Positions 35,027 to 44,490 are shown, counted from the stretch's first letter. The stretch is 45,415 nucleotides of DNA from Tindallia sp. MSAO_Bac2 (GCA_003838145.1 QYZZ01000083.1:1-45415), one strand, 5' to 3'. The notes: generated by a model from the sequence alone, not told the origin. Numbers and translations: made by a program.

Positions 35027-36120
35027 TACTGCGACCCCTCACCTGGTGAATAAGATCTGGCTTCTTCTTCCTTACGAAGGATCCGTAATGCGCCTTCAGC
35101 TAATGCAATCATTTCATCCTCACCCGGATAAACCTTAACATCGCCCAGGAAGGAAACCCGATCGCTTATCCATTCTGTCAGCATTTCATCATAAGCCAGA
35201 CCACCTGTCAGTATAATGGCATCAATAGTGCCTTTAAGCACGGCGGCGCATGCACCAATCTCTTTTGCCACCTGATAGGCCATCGCATTATAAACCAGTT
35301 TCGCCTGTTCGTCGCCTTCATTTATCCGCTTAGCAACTTCGCGGCCATCATTGGTTCCCAGGTAAGCTACAAGGCCTCCCTTACCTAATATTTTTTTGTA
35401 TATTTCGCTTTGTTCGTATTTTCCGGAAAAACAGAGCTTGACCAGCTCACCAGCAGGCAGTCCACCACTCCGTTCCGGTGAAAAAGGTCCTTCACCGTCC
35501 AAAGCGTTGTTGACATCGATCACCTGTCCTTTGCAATGAGCGCCTACAGAAATACCTCCACCAAGGTGAGCCACAATCAGATTAACTTCTGAGTAACTCT
35601 TTTGCATATCTTTTGCCGCTCTTCTACCAACAGCTTTCTGGTTTAGAGCATGAAAGATGCTTTTTCTCGGAATTTCCGGCACTCCAGATATACGGGCAGT
35701 TTCATGCATTTCGTCCACTACTACCGGATCAACAATGTAGGATGGAATATTAAGCTGCCCCGCTATTTCACAAGCAAGAACACCACCAAGGTTTGATGCA
35801 TGCTGACCCAGAATTCCTTTTCTCAGGTCTTTGAGCATGGTTTCATTCACTTCGTAGGTTCCACCGGGGATCGGATGCAGCAGTCCACCGCGTCCAACCA
35901 CTGCTGCCAGTTTTTGAATGTTGATATCCCGGCTGTTCAGTGTTTCCAGTATAGCTTCTTTACGAAATGTGTACTGATCAAAAATATTGTTGAATTTAGA
36001 AACTTCTTCCGAGGAGTGCCTGAGCACTTCTTCAAATACCGGTTTTTCATTATCAAATATTGCAATTTTTGTTGAGGTCGAGCCCGGATTAATGGCTAAA
36101 ATCCGGTATACATCTGGCAT
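35026..36120 (-). CDS. buk: butyrate kinase (first paralogue, Buk1)
   Basis: A 364-residue acyl-phosphate kinase of the ASKHA fold that converts butyryl- or branched acyl-phosphate and ADP to the acid and ATP. The N-terminal phosphate loop [60 protein letters not shown] and [11 protein letters not shown] are all intact, and the length matches the family. An AGGTGGTGG site precedes the ATG. It lies downstream of ptb and upstream of the P-loop gene. A second, diverged Buk is encoded at the start of the operon. Confidence 0.94.
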   Translation of the reverse strand: MPDVYRILAINPGSTSTKIAIFDNEKPVFEEVLRHSSEEVSKFNNIFDQYTFRKEAILETLNSRDINIQKLAAVVGRGGLLHPIPGGTYEVNETMLKDLRKGILGQHASNLGGVLACEIAGQLNIPSYIVDPVVVDEMHETARISGVPEIPRKSIFHALNQKAVGRRAAKDMQKSYSEVNLIVAHLGGGISVGAHCKGQVIDVNNALDGEGPFSPERSGGLPAGELVKLCFSGKYEQSEIYKKILGKGGLVAYLGTNDGREVAKRINEGDEQAKLVYNAMAYQVAKEIGACAAVLKGTIDAIILTGGLAYDEMLTEWISDRVSFLGDVKVYPGEDEMIALAEGALRILRKEEEARSYSPGEGSQ

Positions 36121-36147
36121 GGTTCCACCACCTTCTTTGGTTTACTG

Positions 36148-37056
36148 TTAAAACAATTTTGCAGCACACAGCACTCCCAGTGCAATAGAATTCAGCTTCG
36201 ATTCGTCACTGTCTGCTCTTGACGTAAGAACGATGGGTGCCTTGGCGCCTACAATGACAGCCGCATTACTGGCAAACATCATAAAGCCCAGTGTTTTATA
36301 GAGAATGTTTCCACCCTCGATATCCGGAGCCAGTAAAATATCTGCTTTTCCAGCTACAGGATGGTCTATTCCTTTAATTCTGGCGGCATCTTCCGATACA
36401 GCATTGTCCAGGGCAAAAGGTCCACCAACAACGCAGCCGGTGATTTCACCTTTTTCATTCATCTCTGTTAAAGCTGCCGCATCCATTGTGTCAGGCATTT
36501 TGGGGTTGGCTTTTTCTTTTGCGCAAATAGAAGCAACTTTGGGCTCTTCAATATCCAAAGCTTTTGCCACAACCACTGCATTTTCAATAATTTGCTTCTT
36601 TGTTTCCAGGTCCGGGTCAATATTCATAGCTGCATCTGTCACCAGGAACAACCGGTCAAACCCTTTAATGTCAAAAACGGCCACGTGACTTAGGACGTTA
36701 CCGGTGCGAAGGCCTATTTCTGCATTAAGGACGGCTTTCAGAAAGATGGAAGTATCCACCAGTCCTTTCATTACCATATGTGCTTTTCCGCTGGAAACCA
36801 GCTCTACAGCTTTTAGGGAAGCTTCCATCGGGTCTTCCAGGTCAATAATCTCAAAACTGCTAAGATCCAAATTATTTTCGTTAGCAATGGATTCGATTTT
36901 CGCCTTATCTCCTACCAGTGTGGCATCTGCTACTTTTGACTCTTTCGCTCTGCTAACAGCCTTTAGAACGTCAAGGTCCTGTGCACATGCAACTGCAACT
37001 GTCTTGGGTCCTCTTTCCCGTGCAAAATCCATTAAGTCTGTCATTGTTTTAATCAT
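36148..37056 (-). CDS. ptb: phosphate butyryltransferase
   Basis: A 302-residue acyl-CoA:phosphate acyltransferase of the PTA_PTB family. It converts butyryl- or branched-chain acyl-CoA to the acyl-phosphate used by Buk. Recognisable segments are TVAVACAQDLDVLKAVS, DATLVGDKAKIESIA, VMKGLVDTSIFLKAVL, VTDAAMNIDPDLETK and the C-terminal IVLTSRADSDESKLNSIALG. Its start overlaps the upstream buk2 stop (ATGA). Placement between two kinases shows that the acyl-CoA made by the oxidoreductase is turned into ATP. Confidence 0.94.
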   Translation of the reverse strand: MIKTMTDLMDFARERGPKTVAVACAQDLDVLKAVSRAKESKVADATLVGDKAKIESIANENNLDLSSFEIIDLEDPMEASLKAVELVSSGKAHMVMKGLVDTSIFLKAVLNAEIGLRTGNVLSHVAVFDIKGFDRLFLVTDAAMNIDPDLETKKQIIENAVVVAKALDIEEPKVASICAKEKANPKMPDTMDAAALTEMNEKGEITGCVVGGPFALDNAVSEDAARIKGIDHPVAGKADILLAPDIEGGNILYKTLGFMMFASNAAVIVGAKAPIVLTSRADSDESKLNSIALGVLCAAKLF

Positions 37057-38141
37057 GTAATCTCCACCTCTTTTTCATAGATTTTTGGTTTTTCTTCGTT
37101 TCGGAGCACTCGCAATGCACCTTCATTAAGTGCCAGCATTTCATCCTCTCCGGGATAAACCATTACAGGAGCCATAAAACCAATGTACTCTTTAATCTTT
37201 TCAATCAGCTTATCAGAATACGCCATTCCGCCTGTGATGACAATGGCTTCCATTTTTCCACAGAGAACCGTTGCCATGGAGCCAATTTCTTTTGCAATCT
37301 GATATGCCATTGCCTGATATACAAGCTTTGCAGTCTCGTTTCCACCTTCTATCTGTTTTTCAACTTCTCTAACATCGTTGGTTCCCAGGTAAGCGGTTAA
37401 ACCACCCTGTCCCCTAAGTTTATTCATGATTTCCTTTTGGGAACACTCCCCCGAAAAGCACATTCGCATCAGATCCCCAGCCGGCACACCACCGGCTCTT
37501 TCAGGCGAGAAAGGCCCCATTTCATTGGCATTGTTATAGTCGACGGCTCGTCCGTTAAGCAGTGGCGCGACAGTTATTCCACCACCCAGGTGAGCTACTA
37601 CTAAATTAACCTGATGAAAAGATTTGTTCAGTTCTTTGGCAGCTCTTCTGGCTACCGCTTTAATATTCAACGCATGTCCCAGAGATTTTCTTTCCAGCTC
37701 CGGCATTCCGGATATTCTGGCTACTTCATCAAATTCGTCCACGGCCACCGGATCGACAATGAAGGCTTCTGCCGAAGCCTCTTCAGCAATAGCTTTGGCA
37801 ATGATGCCTCCCAGGTTGGATGCATGCTCACCCTGATACCCGTTTTTAAGATCTCTGATCATTGGATCCGATACATGGTATGTTCCGCCAGGCAAAGGTC
37901 TCAGCAACCCACCTCTACCTACTACCGCTCTTAAGGATTGAATATGGACGCCACACTCCTTCATCCATTCTTCAATCAGATTTCTTCTGTACTCATACTG
38001 GTCTGCAAGTTTCTCAAATTGTTTCAGATCATCAACGGAATGCTCCAGCTTCTTTTCGTGAATTTGTGTTTCGTCTTTGAAGACAGCCACCTTCGTTGAT
38101 GTTGACCCTGGATTGATCACTAATACATACTCTTTATTCAA
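37053..38141 (-). CDS. buk: butyrate kinase (second paralogue, Buk2)
   Basis: A 362-residue butyrate-kinase paralogue with the same motifs as Buk1 ([56 protein letters not shown]) but clearly diverged. It is the first gene of the operon. The start is a TTG with AGGAGGTGA about 9 bases upstream. The sigma-54 promoter lies 57 bases before the start codon. Two kinases with one Ptb may differ in substrate, such as straight versus branched acyl-phosphates. Confidence 0.93.
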   Translation of the reverse strand: MNKEYVLVINPGSTSTKVAVFKDETQIHEKKLEHSVDDLKQFEKLADQYEYRRNLIEEWMKECGVHIQSLRAVVGRGGLLRPLPGGTYHVSDPMIRDLKNGYQGEHASNLGGIIAKAIAEEASAEAFIVDPVAVDEFDEVARISGMPELERKSLGHALNIKAVARRAAKELNKSFHQVNLVVAHLGGGITVAPLLNGRAVDYNNANEMGPFSPERAGGVPAGDLMRMCFSGECSQKEIMNKLRGQGGLTAYLGTNDVREVEKQIEGGNETAKLVYQAMAYQIAKEIGSMATVLCGKMEAIVITGGMAYSDKLIEKIKEYIGFMAPVMVYPGEDEMLALNEGALRVLRNEEKPKIYEKEVEIT

Positions 38142-38197
38142 GGATCTACTTCACCTCCTGAAAAAATACTTAATCAAATCCTCTGCTAATATATACA

Positions 38198-38213
38198 AGC
38201 AATAATCATGCCA
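38198..38213 (-). promoter_or_regulatory. sigma-54 (RpoN) promoter of the buk2-ptb-buk-vor operon
   Basis: On the minus strand TGGCAT-N5-TTGCT matches the -24/-12 consensus TGGCAC-N5-TTGCW at all but one position, with exact GG-to-GC spacing. It lies 57 bases before the buk2 start codon and next to the gene of a sigma-54-dependent activator. Confidence 0.85.
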
Positions 38214-38303
38214 TTTCAACTAAAAATAACTGATTTTTTAATTGTTGCTATCAGTAGGATACATTGTATTTAGGGCGCCGGACTTTATCCTCCTGGTTGT
38301 TCA

Positions 38304-38353
38304 TGCAATAATCTGCATGCAAATAAATGCAAAAGACCGTGCAATTTATTGCA
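38304..38353. promoter_or_regulatory. three TGCA-N6-TGCA sites, probable activator binding sites
   Basis: Three 14-base dyads of identical form TGCA-N6-TGCA occur at 38304-38317, 38318-38331 (directly abutting) and 38340-38353. They lie about 90-155 bases upstream of the sigma-54 promoter, the usual place for enhancer-binding activators. The Fis-type helix-turn-helix of the neighbouring activator would bind such dyads. Confidence 0.75.
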
Positions 38354-38361
38354 CGGTCTTT
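38332..38361 (-). terminator. terminator-like hairpin after the sigma-54 activator gene
   Basis: The perfect 13-bp stem AAAGACCGTGCAA / TTGCACGGTCTTT with a short loop begins at the stop of the activator gene; on the minus strand it is followed by TTGCATTTATT. The same bases contain the third TGCA dyad, so the hairpin and the binding site overlap. Confidence 0.6.
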
Positions 38362-40081
38362 ATTGGATATCCAATTTCTGTATTTTATAGTATAGACTTC
38401 GTATGGAAATATTCAATGCCTCTGCTGTTTTTGTCCGATTTCCACTGTTTGCTTTTAATGCATCCCGTATGATTTGTCTTTCAGCTTCTCTCATTCCTTC
38501 TTCCAAAGTCATTTTATTCTTAAATCTTTCCTTATTTACAGTCAAGTCACTGGCATTTTCCGGAGAATCGCTGTCAAAAAATTTTGGCAGGTGCATTTCT
38601 TCCAAAATGGTTTCCTGAAGTTTCATATTAACCATGGCTCGCCCGATATAGTTCTGAAGTTCGCGCACATTTCCGGGCCAGTGATAGTTTTGCAGGTGAA
38701 TCAAAGCATCAGGGGAAATATCTTGTGCATTTCTGCCGTATTCCTGATTATATTTATTCAGGAGACTGATGACCAGTGGATATATGTCTTTTTTCCTTTC
38801 TCTGAGTGGCGGTATCTGAATTGGAATAACGTTCAGGCGATAGTACAGATCTTCGCGAAACCGTCCTTCTTCCACAGCCTTTTCCAGGTTTACATTTGTT
38901 GCAGATATCACCCTGACATCTACATTGACGGAGCGGGTCGAGCCTACAGGCAGGATTTCTCCCTCCTGAAGCACTCTCAATAATTTAACCTGGGTGCTAT
39001 TAGGTATTTCTGCTATTTCATCAAGAAATATGGTTCCGTTGTGCGCTTCCTGGAAAAGACCTGATTTTCCACCTTTTCGTGCTCCGGTGAATGCCCCTTC
39101 TTCATAGCCGAAAAGCTCACTTTCCAAAAGTGATTCGCTGATTGCCGCACAATTAACCCGAACAAATTGTTTGTACCGTCGATCCGACAAATTATGGATG
39201 GCATGGGCGAATAACTCTTTCCCTGTTCCGCTTTCACCTCTGAGAAGAATCGTCGCCGGTGTTTCTGCTGCCTGACGGGCTTTTTCCAGACAGTTAGTCA
39301 TTTGTGGATCGCGAGCTATAATATCATCAATCGTATATTTAGCCTCAAGCTTTCTAATAATCTGGCGAGCCAGCATCAGTTCACGGCTTAATTTTTTCAT
39401 TTCTGTCAGATCCTGCAAAATTCCTACACTGCCTCGAAGTTCACCATCAACGATGATGGGTGCTGCACTGGCAATAATTTCTTTCTGATGCTTGCCAACC
39501 TTCAGTCTTGCATTGCTGACCGGTTTCCTTTTTTTTAAAGCTTGTAGATGCACACTCTGACCATCAGCGATATCAACCGTTACTGGCTTTCCGATAATAT
39601 CTTTTTCCGAAAGGCCTGTTAACCTTGTATAAGCAGGATTAATCAATACATGTATTCCTTTTTCATCACAAACAGAAATAGCATCCTGTGTCGAGTGAAG
39701 GATTCCCTCCAGCAGGCTTTGCATTTCTTTTAACTGGTCGATTTGATCACTTAAGTTCATCAGGTCGCTGACATCTCTGAAAACAGCCACCGCACCTGAT
39801 ATTTTTCCATTTTCTGCATGAATTGGAATTCTACTTATAGTTATTTCTGAGTTTCTTATCTTCTGAGATTGATTTAGCTCTGCCTTCCCCTTTGCCATTA
39901 TTTCCGGAAGCTGTGTTTCAGGAAAAAAAACAGATACATGTTTTCCTGCCACTTCTTCTTTTTTGAAACCGGTTATCAGCTCAGCTGCCCGGTTAAATAG
40001 CGTAACACAACCATCTTTGTCGATAGCCATCATGCCGTCATTTGTGGAGTCAATAATTACTTCCATTTCTTTGTTTAGCAT
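38360..40081 (-). CDS. sigma-54-dependent transcriptional activator, PAS-PAS-AAA-Fis
   Basis: A 573-residue enhancer-binding protein. Two PAS domains (about 4-105 and 120-225; MMAIDKDGCVTLFNRAAELI and AISVCDEKGIHVLINPA) precede an AAA+ domain with Walker A GESGTGKE (282-289), the sigma-54 contact loop GAFTGA (329-334) and Walker B GTIFLDEIAE. The C-terminus is a Fis-type helix-turn-helix (GNRTKTAEALNISIRSLYYK). There is no receiver domain, so a small molecule bound by PAS is the likely signal. It resembles BkdR, activator of branched-chain 2-oxoacid catabolism in Bacillus. It lies just upstream of the operon with the sigma-54 promoter and should activate it. Confidence 0.92.
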   Translation of the reverse strand: MLNKEMEVIIDSTNDGMMAIDKDGCVTLFNRAAELITGFKKEEVAGKHVSVFFPETQLPEIMAKGKAELNQSQKIRNSEITISRIPIHAENGKISGAVAVFRDVSDLMNLSDQIDQLKEMQSLLEGILHSTQDAISVCDEKGIHVLINPAYTRLTGLSEKDIIGKPVTVDIADGQSVHLQALKKRKPVSNARLKVGKHQKEIIASAAPIIVDGELRGSVGILQDLTEMKKLSRELMLARQIIRKLEAKYTIDDIIARDPQMTNCLEKARQAAETPATILLRGESGTGKELFAHAIHNLSDRRYKQFVRVNCAAISESLLESELFGYEEGAFTGARKGGKSGLFQEAHNGTIFLDEIAEIPNSTQVKLLRVLQEGEILPVGSTRSVNVDVRVISATNVNLEKAVEEGRFREDLYYRLNVIPIQIPPLRERKKDIYPLVISLLNKYNQEYGRNAQDISPDALIHLQNYHWPGNVRELQNYIGRAMVNMKLQETILEEMHLPKFFDSDSPENASDLTVNKERFKNKMTLEEGMREAERQIIRDALKANSGNRTKTAEALNISIRSLYYKIQKLDIQ

Positions 40082-40098
40082 TATGTCGTTACCACCCT

Positions 40099-41328
40099 TT
40101 ATTCTGTTTCCCTTTCCATAATCTGGATTTCAACAGGGTCCGGCCGGACTGAAATATCACTGGAAGCCGTTTCAATGTTCATTGGAAGCCATACCCTTGG
40201 AGATACCTGATGGCTGCCAGCCTCCAGATCTTCCAGATTAACAAATAACATGATTGTGCGTGTATCCAGATTTTGAACAGTGCTGTCCAATGCTGTCAGA
40301 CTCACTTCGAAAAATTCCGGCAGAGCCTCTTCGTCAACCACCAAGTCAGGATCCAGGTTTTCATACCTTAAATTATCCCGAGAGACTTCCAGCGTATGTT
40401 CAGACATTGCCTGCACTTCAATCTCCACCTGAATTTCCGTTTCTGAGTGCGGTTGTACTCCCTCAGGAAATACTATCGGAATCCTCGTTTGAATGTTTTC
40501 GGTAAGGTTTTCCAATTCCAGCGTTTCTGTTCTCAGGCGGCTTACATTTTCAAGATTTCCCGGTTGTCCTTTAATGGTAACAGAAGTTGGGTCGCTGTTA
40601 ATTCTAACTATTTGGTAGCCTTCATCTCCCTGAACATTCAAATCCAGGTCCACAGGTACAGATTTCACCTGATCAATGGTTGCCTGAACGTCTACGAAAC
40701 TGGTTTTTACTTCCACCTGCTCCACTTCTTCACCTCTGCTGTTCAGCACCCGGGGCGGAAGGCTTCTGCTGAGATTTTCACTTTCATTGTTTAGCTCAAG
40801 CCAAACTACGATGGTTTCAATGGAGTTTACGTAGCTTTCAGGTCCCTCAACCCACACAGAGCCTGGCTGTACCCTGGTTTCACCCAGAACATAGCCGGAA
40901 GCAGGCGAACCTTCAATGCCCAGCTCCACTTCAATTTGTTTTTCGACGATACGTTCCAATTCCACGGTTACGTATCTGGGACTAAATTCCACCTCAACGC
41001 CACCGGGAACCGTAACATCAATCGGAATGGAATTGGTGCCTTCTTCATACCCTCTTAAGTCAATAGATGCATTGATATTATCCCTACTGACCCGATGAAC
41101 CTGGTCACGGTTTCCGGTTAAACGAACCCGTATGGTTGGCTCCGGATCACCATATACGACAAGGCCTGACTGACGAATAATATTTTCATTCACCAGGTCT
41201 ACCGGAATATTTAATTCTTCCCGGGTAATTCTTGGGTTGATGACACTCATTACATAAATCCACAATAAAAGCGCAAAAAGTATTGAAATGACTTTTGCAG
41301 CTAAGTTTTTACTTAAAAATTTACTCAT
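40099..41328 (-). CDS. cdaR: YbbR/CdaR, regulator of the diadenylate cyclase
   Basis: A 409-residue YbbR-domain protein. The ATG at 41328 has GGAGG 7 bases upstream and overlaps the end of cdaA by 8 bases. A single N-terminal transmembrane helix (about 12-30, VISILFALLLWIYVMSVI) anchors four tandem YbbR repeats that should lie outside (for example INASIDLRGYEEGTNSIPI and VPVDLDLNVQGDEGY). In Firmicutes CdaR binds and modulates CdaA. The usual third gene, glmM, does not follow here; the sigma-54 activator gene does. Confidence 0.92.
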   Translation of the reverse strand: MSKFLSKNLAAKVISILFALLLWIYVMSVINPRITREELNIPVDLVNENIIRQSGLVVYGDPEPTIRVRLTGNRDQVHRVSRDNINASIDLRGYEEGTNSIPIDVTVPGGVEVEFSPRYVTVELERIVEKQIEVELGIEGSPASGYVLGETRVQPGSVWVEGPESYVNSIETIVVWLELNNESENLSRSLPPRVLNSRGEEVEQVEVKTSFVDVQATIDQVKSVPVDLDLNVQGDEGYQIVRINSDPTSVTIKGQPGNLENVSRLRTETLELENLTENIQTRIPIVFPEGVQPHSETEIQVEIEVQAMSEHTLEVSRDNLRYENLDPDLVVDEEALPEFFEVSLTALDSTVQNLDTRTIMLFVNLEDLEAGSHQVSPRVWLPMNIETASSDISVRPDPVEIQIMERETE

Positions 41329-42148
41329 CTTTACGCCTCCACTTATATTTCCAAAACTTCCATTGCTGTTTTTCACTGATCTCAAAACTGTTGTCTATAT
41401 ATTTTTTTAATGTATCCACATCTAGAAAACGTGTTAACTTTCCATTTTCGGCTACTGAAATGGCGCCTGTTTCTTCCGAGACGATTACTACAATGGCATC
41501 TGATTTTTCTGTAACACCCAGTCCTGCACGATGCCGCGTTCCCAGCTCTTTGTTGATGCCAGGATTCTCTGTTAAAGGAAGAAAACATCCGGCTGCCATT
41601 ATTTTATTTTTTCTTATTACCACAGCACCGTCGTGCAATGGTGTGTTGGGAATAAAAATGTTTATCAGTAACGCCCTTGATACGGCTCCTGTAATCTGAG
41701 TTCCTGTTTCTATTACTTCATTAAGTCCGGTGTCTTTTTCGATTACAATCAGTGCACCTATTTTCTGGCGCGACAAAGAACCAGTGGCTTCACCAACTTC
41801 TTCCACCAGCCGGTTAATCTCTTCATGCTCAATATCCGCTATCGACTTAGTAAGGAACTTGGTGCGCCCAATATATTCCAGCGCTCTTCTAAGCTCCGGC
41901 TGAAACACGATCAGCAAGGCAATCAGTCCGACTGTCATGGTATTCCTGAGAATCCAGTTAATTACGTGTAACTGCAACCATTCACTCATCTGCGTAGCAA
42001 TCAGAAGAACCAAAATACCTTTGATAAGCTGTTGAGCTCTTGTCTCGCGTATCAGCATATATAATTTATAGAAGACAAAGGCAACAATAGCCATGTCAAC
42101 CATATCCCATATTCCAATGTTTCTTAAAATGTTCATTATTTCCTGCAT
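41321..42148 (-). CDS. cdaA: membrane diadenylate cyclase CdaA (DacA)
   Basis: A 275-residue c-di-AMP synthase. About three transmembrane helices occupy residues 10-85 (MVDMAIVAFVFYKLYML, GILVLLIATQMSEW, MTVGLIALLIVFQPEL). The DAC domain (about 100-250) has both catalytic motifs, PLHDGAVVIR and GTRHRAG. A short basic C-terminal tail (WKFWKYKWRRKDE) follows. c-di-AMP controls potassium and osmolyte balance and cell-wall homeostasis. It overlaps the downstream cdaR gene by 8 bases; the pairing cdaA-cdaR is conserved in Firmicutes. Confidence 0.95.
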   Translation of the reverse strand: MQEIMNILRNIGIWDMVDMAIVAFVFYKLYMLIRETRAQQLIKGILVLLIATQMSEWLQLHVINWILRNTMTVGLIALLIVFQPELRRALEYIGRTKFLTKSIADIEHEEINRLVEEVGEATGSLSRQKIGALIVIEKDTGLNEVIETGTQITGAVSRALLINIFIPNTPLHDGAVVIRKNKIMAAGCFLPLTENPGINKELGTRHRAGLGVTEKSDAIVVIVSEETGAISVAENGKLTRFLDVDTLKKYIDNSFEISEKQQWKFWKYKWRRKDE

Positions 42149-42252
42149 ATCGACACCCCTGATTATGTATAACCGCTAATCGCCGTTTCTACTCATTATA
42201 CCACTCCATAATCAATATTCCTATGGATTTATTTAGGCTTTAGGACTCATCA

Positions 42253-42299
42253 TGCATTTTAGTCAGTATTTTTATTATCATCATTGCATTTTTATTCAT
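42253..42299 (+). promoter_or_regulatory. ArgR operator (ARG boxes) upstream of argG
   Basis: TTGCATTTTTATTCAT (42284-42299), read on the other strand as ATGAATAAAAATGCAA, is an almost ideal ARG box. A weaker related site, TGCATTTTAGTCA, lies at 42253-42265. The strong box covers the -35 region of the argG promoter, so arginine-ArgR would block transcription. Confidence 0.8.
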
Positions 42300-42312
42300 A
42301 ATGATTTATAAT
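42284..42312 (+). promoter_or_regulatory. sigma-A promoter of argG
   Basis: TTGCAT (42284-42289) and a perfect TATAAT (42307-42312) are separated by 17 bases, about 42 bases before the argG start. Confidence 0.8.
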
Positions 42313-42353
42313 TAAGGTTGTATAATCAATTAGAACCTTGGGAGGTATTTTTA

Positions 42354-43559
42354 ATGGCTAAAGAAAAAGCAGTTTTGGCGTATTCAGGTGGTTTAGATAC
42401 GTCTGTAATTTTAAAATGGCTTCAAACCCATTATGATTATGATGTTATTGCAGTTTGCGTTGATGTCGGACAGGACGAAGATTTGGAAGCAGTTGATAAA
42501 AAAGCCATGGCAACAGGTGCCATCAAATCATATGTTGTTAATGTAGCTGAAGAGTTTCTGACTGACTATGTTTATCCAACCCTTAAAGCCGGAGCTATGT
42601 ACGAGGGAGAGTACCTGTTAGGAACTTCTTTCGCACGTCCTTTAATGGGTAAAGTACTGGTAGAAATAGCTGAAAAAGAAGGTGCTGTGGCAATAGCTCA
42701 TGGCTGCACCGGAAAAGGAAACGATCAGGTTCGCTTCGAAACAACTGTTAAAGCGTTAAATCCTCATCTTAAAATCATTGCACCGTGGCGTGAATGGGAT
42801 ATGAAGTCCCGAGAAGACTGTATTGATTTTGCAGAGAAGCACGATATTCCAATTCCAGTAACCAAAAAGGATATCTATAGCCGCGATCAGAACATTTGGC
42901 ATTTAAGTCATGAAGGTGGTAATCTGGAAGATCCCTGGAATGAACATGAGCAGGAAATCTACAAAATGACCACCCGACCGGAAGACGCACCCGACAAACC
43001 ATCTTATGTTGTCATAGATTTTGAGGAAGGCATTCCTGTTGCTGTGGATGATGAGAAGCTGCCTCCGGTTGAATTATTGAAGAAGCTTAATAAACTTGGT
43101 GGAGAAAATGGTATCGGAGTTATCGATATCGTTGAAAACAGACTGGTAGGTATGAAGTCCAGAGGAATTTATGAAACACCAGGCGGTACACTAATGTATG
43201 AAGCACATAAAATTCTAGAGAAACTGACTTTGGATCGGATGACCCAGAGTTTCAAACGAACAATGGCCGAACGATATTCTCAACTGGTTTATGATGGCTT
43301 ATGGTTTACGCCACTGCGTGAAGCTATGGATGCTTTTGTAGACGTCACTCAAAAACCCGTAACCGGAAAGGTTCGCCTGAAGTTATATAAAGGAAGCTGT
43401 ACCAATGCAGGATCCTCTTCGCCATATTCATTATACAGCGAAGAATTTGCAACCTTTGGCGAGGATGAAGTGTATAATCAGAAAGATGCTGAAGGCTTCA
43501 TCAATCTTTTCGCACTACCCTTAACCATTCGTGCTATCATGAAAGAAAAACGAAAGTAG
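42354..43559 (+). CDS. argG: argininosuccinate synthase
   Basis: A 401-residue argininosuccinate synthase that joins citrulline and aspartate using ATP, the penultimate step of arginine synthesis. The N-terminal PP-loop [46 protein letters not shown], and [16 protein letters not shown] are intact. The ATG at 42354 has GGGAGG 8 bases upstream, and the longer frame has no such site. It stands alone: argH does not follow and a strong terminator does. An ArgR operator overlaps the promoter. Confidence 0.97.
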   Translation: MAKEKAVLAYSGGLDTSVILKWLQTHYDYDVIAVCVDVGQDEDLEAVDKKAMATGAIKSYVVNVAEEFLTDYVYPTLKAGAMYEGEYLLGTSFARPLMGKVLVEIAEKEGAVAIAHGCTGKGNDQVRFETTVKALNPHLKIIAPWREWDMKSREDCIDFAEKHDIPIPVTKKDIYSRDQNIWHLSHEGGNLEDPWNEHEQEIYKMTTRPEDAPDKPSYVVIDFEEGIPVAVDDEKLPPVELLKKLNKLGGENGIGVIDIVENRLVGMKSRGIYETPGGTLMYEAHKILEKLTLDRMTQSFKRTMAERYSQLVYDGLWFTPLREAMDAFVDVTQKPVTGKVRLKLYKGSCTNAGSSSPYSLYSEEFATFGEDEVYNQKDAEGFINLFALPLTIRAIMKEKRK

Positions 43560-43591
43560 ACCTGCTATTCTGACTCCCTTTTAAGATATGG

Positions 43592-43627
43592 AAAAACCTC
43601 CGCCTTGTGCAAGCGGAGGTTTTTTCT
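43592..43627 (+). terminator. argG terminator
   Basis: The 12-bp stem AAAAACCTCCGC / GCGGAGGTTTTT with a 9-base loop is followed by a T-run 32 bases after the argG stop. Confidence 0.92.
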
Positions 43628-43682
43628 GTTTATTGATAAATTATGTTATACTGGTTTAAAATGTATTTTCAGAAAGAACAGG

Positions 43683-44318
43683 ATGGTGATAAGATTGCGC
43701 AAAACAGCATGGTTTGTTGTACTGGGCATTATTGGTTTTATTTATTTTGCATCATCAATACCCGGTTTGAGAGTGCTTCCCATATTGAGACAAATTAGTC
43801 ATATAGCCTCCGGTTTTGATTATCTGGTCGAAGGACTGGCTGAATGGATTGCATACCGGATTCCACTAAATTTCTGCGAATTAGCTTATATCGATACCGT
43901 GATGCAGGATTTTCTTGCTTATATCCGTGAAAACCCAATATTGATAGAATTTTTCCTGCGTAAATTAGCGCATGTTATCGTTTTTTTCTTTTTAACCATT
44001 GCAATATTTTTCCTCTCATATCAATATATATCCCGCGCCAGCATTGCTCTGTTAGTATCTTTTGGTGCCGGTTTTATACTGGCCGTCCTGGATGAATTCC
44101 GGCAGTCTTTTGTGCCCGGCCGAGTCGCCAGTGCAGTTGATGTGTTTATCGATATGATCGGTGTCACAATGGCAGTATTCGTTATCATTTTTTCTTTGAT
44201 CATCACCAGCGGAGGACGGGACCGTTACTTTAAACCCAAAGGCATAAAAGGAACGCCTAACTATCCTGTCAGGATAATCAAGCCCGGGTTAACCGGCAAA
44301 TATAGAAAGATTAAATAG
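43683..44318 (+). CDS. VanZ-like membrane protein
   Basis: A 211-residue membrane protein of the VanZ-like family. It has an N-terminal hydrophobic helix (WFVVLGIIGFIYFASSIPG) and two or three C-terminal ones, with the family motif LRKLAHVIVFFFLTIAIFF and the acidic DEFRQSFVPGRVASAVDVFIDMIGV segment. The start is uncertain: the ATG at 43683 and the TTG at 43695 (after GGTGAT) are both possible. VanZ-like proteins are linked to glycopeptide resistance or lipid handling in some species, but no vancomycin-resistance genes are present here and no specific function should be assigned. Confidence 0.85.
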   Translation: MVIRLRKTAWFVVLGIIGFIYFASSIPGLRVLPILRQISHIASGFDYLVEGLAEWIAYRIPLNFCELAYIDTVMQDFLAYIRENPILIEFFLRKLAHVIVFFFLTIAIFFLSYQYISRASIALLVSFGAGFILAVLDEFRQSFVPGRVASAVDVFIDMIGVTMAVFVIIFSLIITSGGRDRYFKPKGIKGTPNYPVRIIKPGLTGKYRKIK

Positions 44319-44380
44319 TCCAGCGCAAAAAATACAATAAAAAATCGACCCTTCGCAACCTTTGCAAAAAGCCGACCTGT

Positions 44381-44456
<76 letters not shown>

Positions 44457-44490
44457 ATGTATGTATGTTTCTAGACCATTCTTGTGAATC

